A stretch of DNA of 44,647 nucleotides, from positions 1 to 44,647 of IMG/VR virus record IMGVR_UViG_3300009159_000112; one strand, given 5' to 3'. This DNA comes from a virus. Both the position numbers and the translations under genes were made by a program. Shown here piece by piece: positions 7,641 to 15,695 of the stretch. The notes under the pieces were generated by a model that had not been told where the DNA came from, ran no database searches, and saw nothing but the letters and a program-made list of their open reading frames with translations. Each line of letters begins with the position of its first letter. Position 1 is the first letter of the stretch.

Positions 7641-8504
7641 ATGGAAACTTCTAAAATTGCAAACATCATTGGTAAAATCAATGAAAAACTTGAAAAAATG
7701 AAAAGACAATCAGATAATATATTTACATCTGAAGATGAAAATGATTTCTTTCAAAATTTTTTAAATTACTGCACAAATAAAGACAATAAAACATACGCAA
7801 AAAAAACTTTTTTTGACAAGATAAAAAACTGGTATCATAAGTTTCTAGGTGAAAACAGAAATATAAATTTAGAAGAATTTAAATTTATAAATGAAGAAGC
7901 AAATCTTTTAAGTGAAGCAATATGCGACAAGGAAAGTCTTGAACAAGTAAAAAATATATTTTCAACTTGGAAAAAAGGATTTATATACAATTACAAAACA
8001 AAATTTAATTTTGATGTAAATTACATTCAAAGCGAATTAAGTAATATTTTAAAAATTGCAAGTCAAGATAAACCTAGCTATATGGATTTCATTTCACAAG
8101 AAAATCCCGAAAAGAAACCAGAAGTCACACAAGATAAAAAAAGAACCAAACAACCGCCTATAGAAGTTTCTAAGCCATCTGAAAAAGTTGCAAAATCATC
8201 TGTAAGAGTTCCCAAACCATCATCTATAAGAGTTCCTAAACCATCATCTATAAGAATTCCTAAACCATCATCTATAGAAGTTCCCAAACCATCATCTATA
8301 GAAGCTCCCAAAGAAGCAGAAATTCCAAATAATTTCCAAGATGAATTAGATTTAATTACAAAAGAAATAGAAAACTTGGGAATAGTAATTACAGATGATG
8401 CCAAAGAAAAAATAACAAGAATTTTAAAATCAAAAAGAAATAGTAGCTTTATAGATTTGATTAATTCTGGTGATGTTAAAGAAATAAAATTCTTACTTAA
8501 TTAA
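7641..8504 (+). CDS. Helical protein with PKPSSI-repeat linker
   Basis: The protein has 287 residues. The N-terminal region (about 1-150) is helical and charged, with conserved-looking aromatic residues. The middle (about 150-225) is a Pro/Lys/Ser linker with four to five copies of PKPSSI[RE][VI]. The C-terminal region (about 230-287) is a small helical domain ending DLINSGDVKEIKFLLN. It probably belongs to the actin-like operon, 8 bp after the previous gene. The linker suggests a tether between two domains. No family is recognised. Confidence 0.6.
   Translation: METSKIANIIGKINEKLEKMKRQSDNIFTSEDENDFFQNFLNYCTNKDNKTYAKKTFFDKIKNWYHKFLGENRNINLEEFKFINEEANLLSEAICDKESLEQVKNIFSTWKKGFIYNYKTKFNFDVNYIQSELSNILKIASQDKPSYMDFISQENPEKKPEVTQDKKRTKQPPIEVSKPSEKVAKSSVRVPKPSSIRVPKPSSIRIPKPSSIEVPKPSSIEAPKEAEIPNNFQDELDLITKEIENLGIVITDDAKEKITRILKSKRNSSFIDLINSGDVKEIKFLLN
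8208..8312 (+). repeat. 24-bp tandem coding repeat
   Basis: About 4.4 copies of a 24-bp unit of the type CCTAAACCATCATCTATAAG lie in frame and encode PKPSSI plus two variable residues. Copies differ by few bases, so recent expansion is likely. Confidence 0.85.
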
Positions 8505-8742
8505 CTTTTTCTTCTGGCTTTTTCATTACGACTTTTTCTTCTGCAATACAAATTACAGAATGCATGTTGAAATAAGTTTTACATTTAGTACCAGGATGTT
8601 CTGTTAAAATGCCAGAATCACTAATACTCAAAACTTTGCCTATAAAATAAGCTAAGTTTTGATCTTCTGTGAAATTTCTATTTGTTTTGCCAACAAATAT
8701 AGTGCACACTTTATCGACAAAAAAACTTAAGTTTGTATTCAT
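8497..8742 (-). CDS. Small hypothetical protein coupled to the primase
   Basis: The protein has 81 residues and begins at an ATG overlapping the primase stop codon (ATGA), so translation is coupled. Its sequence is beta-rich (VCTIFVGKTN, YFIGKVLSISDSGILTE) with a charged KKPEEKVN tail. Its end overlaps the convergent upstream gene by 8 bases. No family is recognised; a replication accessory role is possible because of its position. Confidence 0.55.
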   Translation of the reverse strand: MNTNLSFFVDKVCTIFVGKTNRNFTEDQNLAYFIGKVLSISDSGILTEHPGTKCKTYFNMHSVICIAEEKVVMKKPEEKVN

Positions 8743-9743
8743 AATATATTTAAAAAATCTAAATTTTCCAAAGGTTTTTCATTCTTAATAACATATGTTT
8801 TTAAGATATTCGATGAATGCTTAATAAGCATTTCATTCCAATCTTTAAAACCAACTGCTGGTCTTATTATAGTCAATCTATCACTTTTGCCTGTTAAATT
8901 ATACGCATTTAATTTTGTCTTCATGTTTTTTATAGCTTGAGTTCCAGCACTATCTAAGTCAAGACACAAACAAACTTCAAAATTAGCAAGCATAGCAGCT
9001 TGTATATCAGATAGATTTTTACCACCACAAGCCATAGCATCAAATCCTGCCAAACTCAATGAACAAGCATCAAACTCACCTTCTGTTAAGTATATTTTAT
9101 TAGTTTCAATTCTTTTAGGCAAGTACAAAACATCTTCTTTTCCAACTCCTATTGTTTTTGATGGCCCTAAGTACCTTAATTTTGTATCGTATAAAGCTCT
9201 TGTATTAAAATAAATCAAAGAAGAAAAATCAAAATCAAAGTATGGAATTACTATCCTTCCTTTGTACTTTCCATTAGTGCAAACAAAAAAGTTGTTATAA
9301 CTAATTTTTCTACTTTTCAAATAATCTCTAGCCAATTTTTTATAATAATCATCAGAATCATCAATAATTTCACAATTATCAGGAATTTTTATTTCTATTT
9401 TTTTGTTTCTCAAACTGTAATCTGTTTCTTGATAATTAAAAATTTGATTTAAATTTTTATCTGATGCTCGAATTGTTCCTTTGAGTATTTTCAATGCTTT
9501 TGAAAAATCACATTTTTCAATATCCATGACTAAATTTAACAAAGTGCCTTTTTTATCTGTTTTAAAACAATGATATACTCCAAAACCAATGTTTTTTTTC
9601 CCACCTTTAGGATTACACCACAAATGAAATTTATTGTCTTTTTCTGCAAAAAAAGAATTTAACCTGATCTCATCACCTTTGATAATTACTTTATCAAATC
9701 TAGATTTTGCCCAATTTATAAAAGCTTCAGAATCAATTTGCAT
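8739..9743 (-). CDS. DnaG-type DNA primase with TOPRIM domain
   Basis: The protein has 334 residues, close in size to T4 gp61. A TOPRIM domain is clear: IYLTEGEFDA supplies the catalytic Glu (residue 221), and CLDLDSAGTQA supplies the Asp pair (residues 262 and 264) that binds metal. The N-terminal part resembles the primase zinc-binding region, but only two Cys are in place (C43 and C59 in GVYHCFKTDKKG), so zinc binding may be lost. It synthesises RNA primers during phage replication. It is divergent from the nuclease gene with 28 bp between starts. No helicase domain is fused. Confidence 0.85.
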   Translation of the reverse strand: MQIDSEAFINWAKSRFDKVIIKGDEIRLNSFFAEKDNKFHLWCNPKGGKKNIGFGVYHCFKTDKKGTLLNLVMDIEKCDFSKALKILKGTIRASDKNLNQIFNYQETDYSLRNKKIEIKIPDNCEIIDDSDDYYKKLARDYLKSRKISYNNFFVCTNGKYKGRIVIPYFDFDFSSLIYFNTRALYDTKLRYLGPSKTIGVGKEDVLYLPKRIETNKIYLTEGEFDACSLSLAGFDAMACGGKNLSDIQAAMLANFEVCLCLDLDSAGTQAIKNMKTKLNAYNLTGKSDRLTIIRPAVGFKDWNEMLIKHSSNILKTYVIKNEKPLENLDFLNIL

Positions 9744-9758
9744 TTTACTTTCTCATTA

Positions 9759-9771
9759 CATAAAATAATAT
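9759..9771 (+). promoter_or_regulatory. Late-promoter-like element before the Cas4-like gene
   Basis: The bases ATAAAATAATAT directly precede the ATG at 9772 and no Shine-Dalgarno is present. They match, with one change, the TAAATA-N4-ATG arrangement seen at other starts in this window. Transcription may begin at or very near the start codon. Confidence 0.35.
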
Positions 9772-10536
9772 ATGGAAATAGATTATCTAAGTGTTAGTAG
9801 AAAACAATGTTGGGATACTTGCCAACAACAATATAAGTACAAGTATCATCTTAAAGTAATTTCAAACAAACCTCAACAAATATTTTTCACATATGGCCAA
9901 GTAATACACAAAGCAGCTGAACTTTATGTTGCTTCAAAAGGATCTCAGACACTTGAGTATTTTACTAAAGAGATATTAACTGGCAATATTAGCTTGGATA
10001 AATTTAAACCAGCATCAAAAATTTCTCTGCCTACAAGTTATTATGAAAAAATAACAAACCACATTAGACAATTAAAGAAAATTACTGATTTCTTAGGCTT
10101 TGATGGTGATACTGAATTTGAATTTAAACATGATTTAAATCCACCAAATAACACAATACTCAAAGGCTACATTGATAGAATTCTTAAGAAAAATGAAAAA
10201 TTTTTTGTCATAGATTACAAAACAACTAAAACTGGGCCTTATAGAAAAGACAAAAATACAATAAAAAAAGATTTGCAAATGCAAGCTTATAGTTTAGTTG
10301 TAAGAGATAAATTTAATATTTCAGGAGATAAAATAATATTAGCTTTGTTTTATCTTGAAGGCGGGAATATGATTTCGGTAAGCTTTAATGATGAAACTTT
10401 AGATGCTTGCAAAAAAACCTTGTTAGAAACCTTTGAAGAAATTAAAACTAAAGAACCAGAAAAGGCAAAAGCAAATGTAGGAAACCATTGTAAGTTTTGT
10501 GACTACAATGATATTTGTCCTTATTATAAATCATGA
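9772..10536 (+). CDS. Cas4/RecB-type PD-(D/E)XK nuclease with Fe-S cysteines
   Basis: The protein has 254 residues. Nuclease motifs are seen in order: SRKQCWDTCQQQYKYKY (N-terminal Cys), FTYGQVIHKAAE (motif His), GYIDRI (Asp), FFVIDYKTT (D-x-K) and LQMQAYSL (QxxxY). The C-terminus has C240, C243 and C249 (CKFCDYNDIC), which with an N-terminal Cys could bind a 4Fe-4S cluster, as in Cas4 and AddB. Free-standing phage relatives act in DNA end processing or recombination. No Cas1, Cas2 or CRISPR array is visible, so a CRISPR role is not supported. Confidence 0.85.
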   Translation: MEIDYLSVSRKQCWDTCQQQYKYKYHLKVISNKPQQIFFTYGQVIHKAAELYVASKGSQTLEYFTKEILTGNISLDKFKPASKISLPTSYYEKITNHIRQLKKITDFLGFDGDTEFEFKHDLNPPNNTILKGYIDRILKKNEKFFVIDYKTTKTGPYRKDKNTIKKDLQMQAYSLVVRDKFNISGDKIILALFYLEGGNMISVSFNDETLDACKKTLLETFEEIKTKEPEKAKANVGNHCKFCDYNDICPYYKS

Positions 10537-10955
10537 AAACAAATTTTGTTAATATAATTAACCATTCAATTTTGATTGATGAAATAGGTCTTGATCTATT
10601 AAAAGATAAAAAAAGTTTTATTGCTTATGGTATTTTAAGCGAAACAAATTCTTTAATGATAAAACAGGAAAATAAAATACCTGAAATATTTACACAATAC
10701 ACAATTAAATTTGACGAATCAATTAAAGAAACTGTTAGCTGCAATGATAATCACTATTGTATAAATTTAAAAAAAATAAATATTTTAAAAAAACAATTAC
10801 CTTTAAAATGTTTAAATACCTATAAAGTTGAAAAAAACAATGTAAATTTTATACACATGATAAATTTTGTTTTTAAAGATGAATTGATTAAAAGTTTTTA
10901 CTTTTCTTTTAGCAATTTGACAAAGCAAAAGAAAATTTCAAACTTGCAACATTAG
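10533..10955 (+). CDS. Hypothetical protein coupled to the nuclease
   Basis: The protein has 140 residues; its ATG overlaps the nuclease stop codon. It is Lys/Ile/Asn-rich with a mix of beta and helix and no recognised motif (NIINHSILIDEIGLDLLKD near the N-terminus). Its 3' end overlaps the convergent structural gene by 47 bases, an unusually long overlap for this window. Confidence 0.5.
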   Translation: MKTNFVNIINHSILIDEIGLDLLKDKKSFIAYGILSETNSLMIKQENKIPEIFTQYTIKFDESIKETVSCNDNHYCINLKKINILKKQLPLKCLNTYKVEKNNVNFIHMINFVFKDELIKSFYFSFSNLTKQKKISNLQH

Positions 10956-11424
10956 GTGGACTAAGAGTTAATGACTCAGAAAGCCTTGCAGAAGAAATTA
11001 AAACTCCACCACTTCCTGTGCTTACAGTTGTTAAAAATAAATTTTGAACTGGACCCAATATTCCTGTAGTTGCTGAAAAATTTACAACTGGGCCAGAAAC
11101 TTGATAGTTGCTACCAGATGTTAAACTAATGTTTAGCTGTATAGGTAAGATTTGTTGCCTTGTGTAGCCATTTCCAAGTGGTTCACCTGTTAGATTACTT
11201 AAAGTATCAGTAAATCCCAATGTAGTTCTGTTATCTAAGCCAATATAAAATGAAGATGGAGCACTATTTCCTGTAAAAACACTATTTAATATCAAAAGCT
11301 CACCTTGTTGGTGCAGTATATTATAAATGTTTTTTTCTTGATAAATAATTTTTTCATTGTCAAAAACAGTAAACTCATCTATTTTTAAAATTCCATGCCA
11401 ATTTTTTAAATCTTTATTAGTCAT
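10909..11424 (-). CDS. Phage structural protein (tail or fibre type)
   Basis: The protein has 171 residues from ATG 11424. An in-frame ATG at 11451 would overlap the divergent gene. The sequence has the feel of a known phage particle family: SSFYIGLDNRTTLGFTDTL and NLTGEPLGNGYTRQQI, followed by a Ser/Thr/Val-rich beta region ending SLKFSFALSNC. Such proteins are found among tail, fibre or capsid-decoration genes. The start has only an AT-rich element before it and no ribosome site. Confidence 0.6.
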   Translation of the reverse strand: MTNKDLKNWHGILKIDEFTVFDNEKIIYQEKNIYNILHQQGELLILNSVFTGNSAPSSFYIGLDNRTTLGFTDTLSNLTGEPLGNGYTRQQILPIQLNISLTSGSNYQVSGPVVNFSATTGILGPVQNLFLTTVSTGSGGVLISSARLSESLTLSPPNVASLKFSFALSNC

Positions 11425-11441
11425 ATAAATATATACAATTA

Positions 11442-11627
11442 ATGCTAACATTTTATCAATATTTAAAAGAAGTTGCTACAAGTTCTTCAGATAGTCCTGA
11501 TGGCACTAAATCAATTGTTGATATTGGTGATGGTCAAGCCTTTAATAATGATTGGGGCAATAAACCATTTACAAAAAAAGATAAGCGTAAAAAAAGCCTT
11601 ACTGTAAACAGAAAGGCTTGTTATTAA
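11442..11627 (+). CDS. Small putative packaged protein with capsid-targeting-like start
   Basis: The protein has 61 residues and starts MLTFYQYLKEVATSS. This closely follows the pattern of T4 internal-protein targeting peptides, with a possible gp21-type cleavage after L-K-E. The remainder is polar, ending in a basic stretch (FTKKDKRKKSLTVNRK). A terminator hairpin lies inside its 3' end. A virion cargo protein is the inferred role. Confidence 0.6.
   Translation: MLTFYQYLKEVATSSSDSPDGTKSIVDIGDGQAFNNDWGNKPFTKKDKRKKSLTVNRKACY
11594..11619 (+). terminator. Terminator-like hairpin inside a gene end
   Basis: A 7-bp AAGCCTT/AAGGCTT stem, possibly extended by CTGT/ACAG inside the loop, overlaps the last codons of the small gene. 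The T-run after it is short, so efficiency is uncertain. Confidence 0.5.
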
Positions 11628-11648
11628 CTTTGCATACAGCGTAATTAA

Positions 11649-11984
11649 TTAATCATCTTCGTCTTCATCGTCTTCATCTTCATCGTCTTCATCGTCTTCG
11701 TCTTCATCTTCATCATCTAAATTATCCCAATCGTCTTCATCTTCATCTTCATCTTCGTCATCGTCTTCATAATCTTCGTCATCGTCTTCATAATCTTCAT
11801 CTTCATCTTCATCTTCGTCTTCATCTTCATCTTCATCTTCGTCTTCATCTTCGTCTTCGTCTTCGTCTTCATCTAAATTTTCCCAATCGTCATCGTTAAA
11901 ATCACTTTCGCTATTGTAACTATTGACTTCTTGGTAATACAAAGACAATTTTTCTTTATTATCAATATTGAATGACAAAAGCAT
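11649..11984 (-). CDS. Extremely acidic Asp/Glu-repeat protein
   Basis: The protein has 111 residues and starts after a good GGAG. The first 30 residues are ordinary; from about residue 38 it is nearly all Asp and Glu (DED/EDED), broken by YEDDD and DWDNL units. Related DDWENLDE and DDWDNLDD elements stand at both sides of the acidic run. T4 prohead-core protein gp67 has a short body and an acidic tail of this kind, so a core or scaffold role is possible. A DNA-mimic or a chaperone for basic cargo is also possible. The coding DNA is a simple-sequence GAT/GAA repeat likely to vary in length. Confidence 0.6.
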   Translation of the reverse strand: MLLSFNIDNKEKLSLYYQEVNSYNSESDFNDDDWENLDEDEDEDEDEDEDEDEDEDEDEDEDEDYEDDDEDYEDDDEDEDEDEDDWDNLDDEDEDEDDEDDEDEDDEDEDD

Positions 11985-12051
11985 AATTTCTCCTTTTAAA
12001 AAATAAACACCTTATGTATTTTATTATTATTTTTTAAAAATACAAATATAA

Positions 12052-12085
12052 ATTTAAGAAATAAATTAAAATTTATTTCTTAAAT
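12052..12085 (-). terminator. AT-rich terminator hairpin
   Basis: A perfect 15-bp inverted repeat (12052-12066 with 12071-12085) has a TAAA loop. It overlaps the stop of the small membrane-protein gene and is followed on the minus strand by a T-rich tract. The stem is nearly all A/T. Confidence 0.7.
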
Positions 12086-12207
12086 CCAAAAAACTTTTGT
12101 TTTACTAAATCCAATACTTTTTCAAAAAGTAATTTTACCCAAAAAGGCTGAGGTACATGCCATCCTATTACCAAGCCAACACCAACCCAAAATAAATTTT
12201 CTAACAT
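12073..12207 (-). CDS. Small single-helix membrane protein (44 residues)
   Basis: This short frame begins MLENLFWVGVGLVIGWHVPQ after a strong AGGAGGT-like site. Residues about 4-18 form a hydrophobic helix (LFWVGVGLVIGW). The C-terminal half is an amphipathic basic helix (LLFEKVLDLVKQKFFGFKK). It lies 9 bp downstream of the metalloprotease stop. Small phage membrane proteins of this form can act in lysis, as holin-like or accessory proteins, but nothing here proves it. Confidence 0.65.
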   Translation of the reverse strand: MLENLFWVGVGLVIGWHVPQPFWVKLLFEKVLDLVKQKFFGFKK

Positions 12208-12216
12208 AAAACCTCC

Positions 12217-13788
12217 TTATAAAATTTTATTATTGCAACTAGAACTAGTAACAGTATTGTTACATGCAGAATAACGAACAGCACAAGACTTGTAATTAGT
12301 TGGCTCTTCATTTTCTGTTTTCGGACATCCATAAGGACAACAGCCTGAATTATTATCTGGTTTCCAGCATTTTTTATATTCAGGTTGACCTTTTATTGTG
12401 CAGTTGTTTATAAACCCAAAATCACTTTGCATTTTAATTCTTGTTAATTTATTGTCATTATCTTTGTCAATAAACCAATTATGTTTTTTGTCATTACCAA
12501 TTAAATCTTTAGAAAAAAGATAATTAACAAAAGATTCAGCTTCTTGATAAGAATCAATTTCATCACTAAAAACTGAAAGAACATTTAATTTATTCTTTTC
12601 ATCATCATGGAAAGAATCACATGCCAATTGAACTTTTATTTTATTGCTGTTTGAATTTACAAAAATTTCCTTTTTACTTACAAACAAATAATTTTCTTTT
12701 TCTGCTGATAAAATTGATATATTGGAAAGACTCAATTGCTGCACATCAGAAGCAGTTAAAATATTTCTTTTCTTGAAAACATCTATAAGTATAGAACTGT
12801 ACAACTTTCCATTTATTTTCTTATCAGTAGCAATCATACATTTCGCCAACGAATTAAAAAACTTCACAGTTGCAGGAACTTTTGTTACAGATTCAAATAA
12901 AAGTTTAGTTACTATATCTCTAGCTTGAATCAAAGAAGCTTTTGATTTTCCTAATTTTTCATATATTGAAACAAAAATATCATAAAAAGCACCTGTCCAA
13001 ACAACACTAAAACTATGAATTTCTTTTATTAAACCTTCTCCATCAGTTGGAAGAAAATCAGGATTAACATAAGATTGCGAATTAAAAGCATTTCTGAGTC
13101 CGTGAGGAATTTTCAAGGCACTTCCAAATTGTTCTGCTAACTCCGAGACAAAATTGTTTTGCCTCAAATTTCCTTTTGTATCAATTAAAATGGTGTTAAT
13201 TACTGAGTCATATTGCAAAATGTTTAAAAGTGCTATCAAATCACCAAAAGATTCATGAAATGCACCTATTTCAAATGCAGCAGCATTCCAGAAATCTGGT
13301 CTTATTGCATCTAATATTGCATGCCCTAATTCATGTGTGACAATATCACTTGATTCCACGGAATAAATTAATTTTCCATCAGCATAAGAATTAAAATAGA
13401 AAAACTTTAAAGAACTTCTATCATAATAAGCATTTGCATCTTTTCCTGCTCTTGGATAAACAACTAAATTATTTGTTGCTGCCCATTTTTTTATATTTGA
13501 TGGAAAAAATTTTTGCAATGAATTCAAACAATTTGTTAAAGAAATATATGCATTATCAGCTTGCCATTGTACTGATCCTAAAACAGAACCACCAACATTA
13601 GTCATGTTATTTACTTTTAATTTCATGAAGTTATTAACAGGCAAATTAACATTTTCTTTTATGTTTGGGGTTGAAGGATCATTTATGTAATGTAAAGTTA
13701 ACTTACTTGTTGCATTAACACACATGGGCTTTTTAAAAGTAAAAAATCTTTTAACATAATTAAATATGATACTGCAAATTTTAAACAT
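12217..13788 (-). CDS. Thermolysin-like (M4-type) zinc metalloprotease
   Basis: The protein has 523 residues from ATG 13788, preceded by AAAGGAAA; 41 codons upstream also read open but lack a ribosome site. The zinc site is clear: VTHELGHAILD (His152, Glu153, His156), then GAFHESFGD (Glu179, Asp183), which matches the M4 pattern G-A-x-x-E-x-x-x-D. A hydrophobic N-terminal stretch may be a membrane or export segment. The C-terminal region from about residue 450 is Cys-rich (KKCWKPDN, CCPYGCP, CNNTV) and likely disulphide-bonded, as in an extracellular or virion protein. M4 enzymes are rare in phages. It may digest host surface proteins or process virion proteins. Confidence 0.8.
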   Translation of the reverse strand: MFKICSIIFNYVKRFFTFKKPMCVNATSKLTLHYINDPSTPNIKENVNLPVNNFMKLKVNNMTNVGGSVLGSVQWQADNAYISLTNCLNSLQKFFPSNIKKWAATNNLVVYPRAGKDANAYYDRSSLKFFYFNSYADGKLIYSVESSDIVTHELGHAILDAIRPDFWNAAAFEIGAFHESFGDLIALLNILQYDSVINTILIDTKGNLRQNNFVSELAEQFGSALKIPHGLRNAFNSQSYVNPDFLPTDGEGLIKEIHSFSVVWTGAFYDIFVSIYEKLGKSKASLIQARDIVTKLLFESVTKVPATVKFFNSLAKCMIATDKKINGKLYSSILIDVFKKRNILTASDVQQLSLSNISILSAEKENYLFVSKKEIFVNSNSNKIKVQLACDSFHDDEKNKLNVLSVFSDEIDSYQEAESFVNYLFSKDLIGNDKKHNWFIDKDNDNKLTRIKMQSDFGFINNCTIKGQPEYKKCWKPDNNSGCCPYGCPKTENEEPTNYKSCAVRYSACNNTVTSSSCNNKIL

Positions 13789-13834
13789 AGAATTTCCTTT
13801 TTCAAATTTAAAAAATATTACTAATGTATCTATT

Positions 13835-14356
13835 ATGAACATTGAAAATAAAATAAAAGAACAAAGATTAGCCCTAGCACTTAATAAAAATTTTTTCGGG
13901 CCACAAGGCAAACTATCTATTATCTGTCAAATGTTTGGCAATTCCATAATTGAAGATTATTTTGGAAGAGATCAAACAGATTTAGTTTATGGCGATATTG
14001 AAGAAAAAAATCAATTTGAAACATTTTCAGAAGATCATACAAGTTGTCTATTAGGATATTTTTATGATGGTATAAACTTGGGAAATCATTTAGAAATAAA
14101 ATACTTAATAAATGAAAATGAAATCAAACTTTATTACAAGGGATATGTTAAATATCATGAATTAGCCAATGAATTATTATCTTATATACCTGAAAAAGAA
14201 TGGGAGTCTTCTGTTGAAGCTATTTTTATTAGAAGTATAGAAAGACTTAAAAAGGTAAATGAAGAAAAATTACAAAAGAAAAATGCTAGTGTTGAAAGAA
14301 TGGAAAAAGAACTTATAGATAAAATAAGATCTAAATGGGGAGATGATTTAATTTGA
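13835..14356 (+). CDS. Hypothetical protein
   Basis: The protein has 173 residues from ATG 13835, which follows TATCTATT with no ribosome site. It opposes the metalloprotease with 46 bp between starts. It begins MNIENKIKEQRLALALNKNF, contains GDIEEKNQFETFSEDHTSC, and ends in a long charged helix (ERLKKVNEEKLQKKN onwards). No family is recognised. Its end lies 2 bp from the end of the convergent structural gene. Confidence 0.55.
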   Translation: MNIENKIKEQRLALALNKNFFGPQGKLSIICQMFGNSIIEDYFGRDQTDLVYGDIEEKNQFETFSEDHTSCLLGYFYDGINLGNHLEIKYLINENEIKLYYKGYVKYHELANELLSYIPEKEWESSVEAIFIRSIERLKKVNEEKLQKKNASVERMEKELIDKIRSKWGDDLI

Positions 14357-14358
14357 AA

Positions 14359-15177
14359 CTACGGTTCAATCAAATCACTTTCTTGTAAAATATAAGGTAT
14401 TTCTAAAACACCAGTAATGTTTACTCCTTCATATTGATAAACTATTTTCTTGCACATTTGTCCAACTTTTGATCCCGCATTATAAATAAGCTTATAGTCA
14501 ACAATACTTCCACTAGAATAAACAGTTTTAGTAAATGTATAAAGTGGAGAAGCACTTGCCAATAATTTCCAATCTGGGGTTTGAGAAAGAGGATCAAATC
14601 CTGCATTTGTAATTACCTTGGCATCATCTTCATCTAAAGGATCAAGATAAAGAATTCTTTGAGTTCCTAAATTTAAATAACTATAAATATTCTGAATTGA
14701 ATATTGCTGAAATAAATCAGGTAATTCTTTTACTGGTGCATATTTATTTATGGCTAGAGGAAAGCAAGCACTTTTGTTAGAAATGTAACATTTAAAGAAA
14801 GTTCTATTTTTTGCAACTATCAAAACAGTATTTTTTGCATCCATAGCATTAAATTTAATATATTTTGCAGTAAAAAATTCTGCAAACTGACTATTTGCAT
14901 TTAATACTGAGACAATTTCCGCAGCAGTAACAGCGGTAATTGTATCTCCTGTTAAAGTTACTGTAAAAGGATGAAAATGCAACATTTCAGGATCTGTTGC
15001 AACATTAAATATCAAATCAGCACCTTCAGATAAATCATAAGGTTCTAAATTATAAGCAGCAATATAACTTGGGCTATTTCTGTTTGCCCCTATATTATAC
15101 GAAATAGTATATTGAGGGCCAATTCCAAACAAAGACCCATTAAATGTAAACTCAAACGGATTTTGAAAAAATGCCAT
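14359..15177 (-). CDS. Probable virion structural protein
   Basis: The protein has 272 residues, starting after AAAAGGAAAA. It has a beta-rich sequence with many aromatic and Thr residues: FQNPFEFTFNGSLFGIG at the start, then DPEMLHFHPFTVTLTGDTITAVTAAEIVSVLNA. The latter resembles domains found in phage baseplate or fibre proteins. No precise family can be named. It lies beside the ferritin-like gene and is co-directional with it. Confidence 0.5.
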   Translation of the reverse strand: MAFFQNPFEFTFNGSLFGIGPQYTISYNIGANRNSPSYIAAYNLEPYDLSEGADLIFNVATDPEMLHFHPFTVTLTGDTITAVTAAEIVSVLNANSQFAEFFTAKYIKFNAMDAKNTVLIVAKNRTFFKCYISNKSACFPLAINKYAPVKELPDLFQQYSIQNIYSYLNLGTQRILYLDPLDEDDAKVITNAGFDPLSQTPDWKLLASASPLYTFTKTVYSSGSIVDYKLIYNAGSKVGQMCKKIVYQYEGVNITGVLEIPYILQESDLIEP

Positions 15178-15207
15178 ATTATTTTCCTTTTAGTAAACTT
15201 AACTTAT

Positions 15208-15651
15208 CTATTTAAAATTTGATAAAATTTGTTTTAAATTATCTGCATCTGATCTACTATGTTCAATTTGTTGCTCAAGAAATACTTCAAGCCATTTAAA
15301 AGATGCAAAGTCATTTAATGATTCTGCATCTTTTAATCTATTGCAATAATTTCTAACAACTTCCATTTCCATATTGTAAGCATATCTGATTATTTGCTCA
15401 GCATCAGTTAATACTGGAAAATCTACGAATCCAACATCAGAATCTTCTAATTTACCATTCATTCCAATGATGAAATCCTGAAATTCTTGCACATGCTTCA
15501 TTTCTGATGCTGCTTCACCCATAAGGAAATTTCTAAGACTTATCCTATTGCTTCCTGTTATCGTACTTGCATGAGTAAGATAAAACAACATGTGTTTTCT
15601 TTCATTTTTCAAATCTTGTTTTAAAATTTCAATTAATTCGTCATTGTGCAT
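15208..15651 (-). CDS. Ferritin-like (di-iron) protein
   Basis: The protein has 147 residues, with GAGGA 6 nt before the ATG. Four long helices are predicted by eye. Iron-ligand-like residues stand at Glu17 (NERKHM), Glu50 and His53 (SEMKHVQEF), Glu95/97 (YNMEMEVV) and His131 with Glu130 (QQIEH). This is the E...ExxH...E...ExxH layout of ferritin, bacterioferritin and rubrerythrin relatives. At the second ExxH the -3 position is Gln (Q128), so one ligand may be changed. It might store iron or protect DNA from oxidation, as Dps does. It is unusual in a phage. Confidence 0.7.
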   Translation of the reverse strand: MHNDELIEILKQDLKNERKHMLFYLTHASTITGSNRISLRNFLMGEAASEMKHVQEFQDFIIGMNGKLEDSDVGFVDFPVLTDAEQIIRYAYNMEMEVVRNYCNRLKDAESLNDFASFKWLEVFLEQQIEHSRSDADNLKQILSNFK

Positions 15652-15695
15652 AATTATTCCTCAGTAAAATATAATTATTTAAAATATAATATAGT

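Noticed and set aside
8078-8404. Minus-strand frame across the PKPSSI repeat
   Set aside because: Shadow of the repeat in the plus-strand gene, without ribosome site or family.
9772-10536. CRISPR-Cas locus because of the Cas4-like nuclease
   Set aside because: No repeat-spacer array and no Cas1, Cas2 or effector in the window. Free-standing Cas4/RecB nucleases are common in phages.
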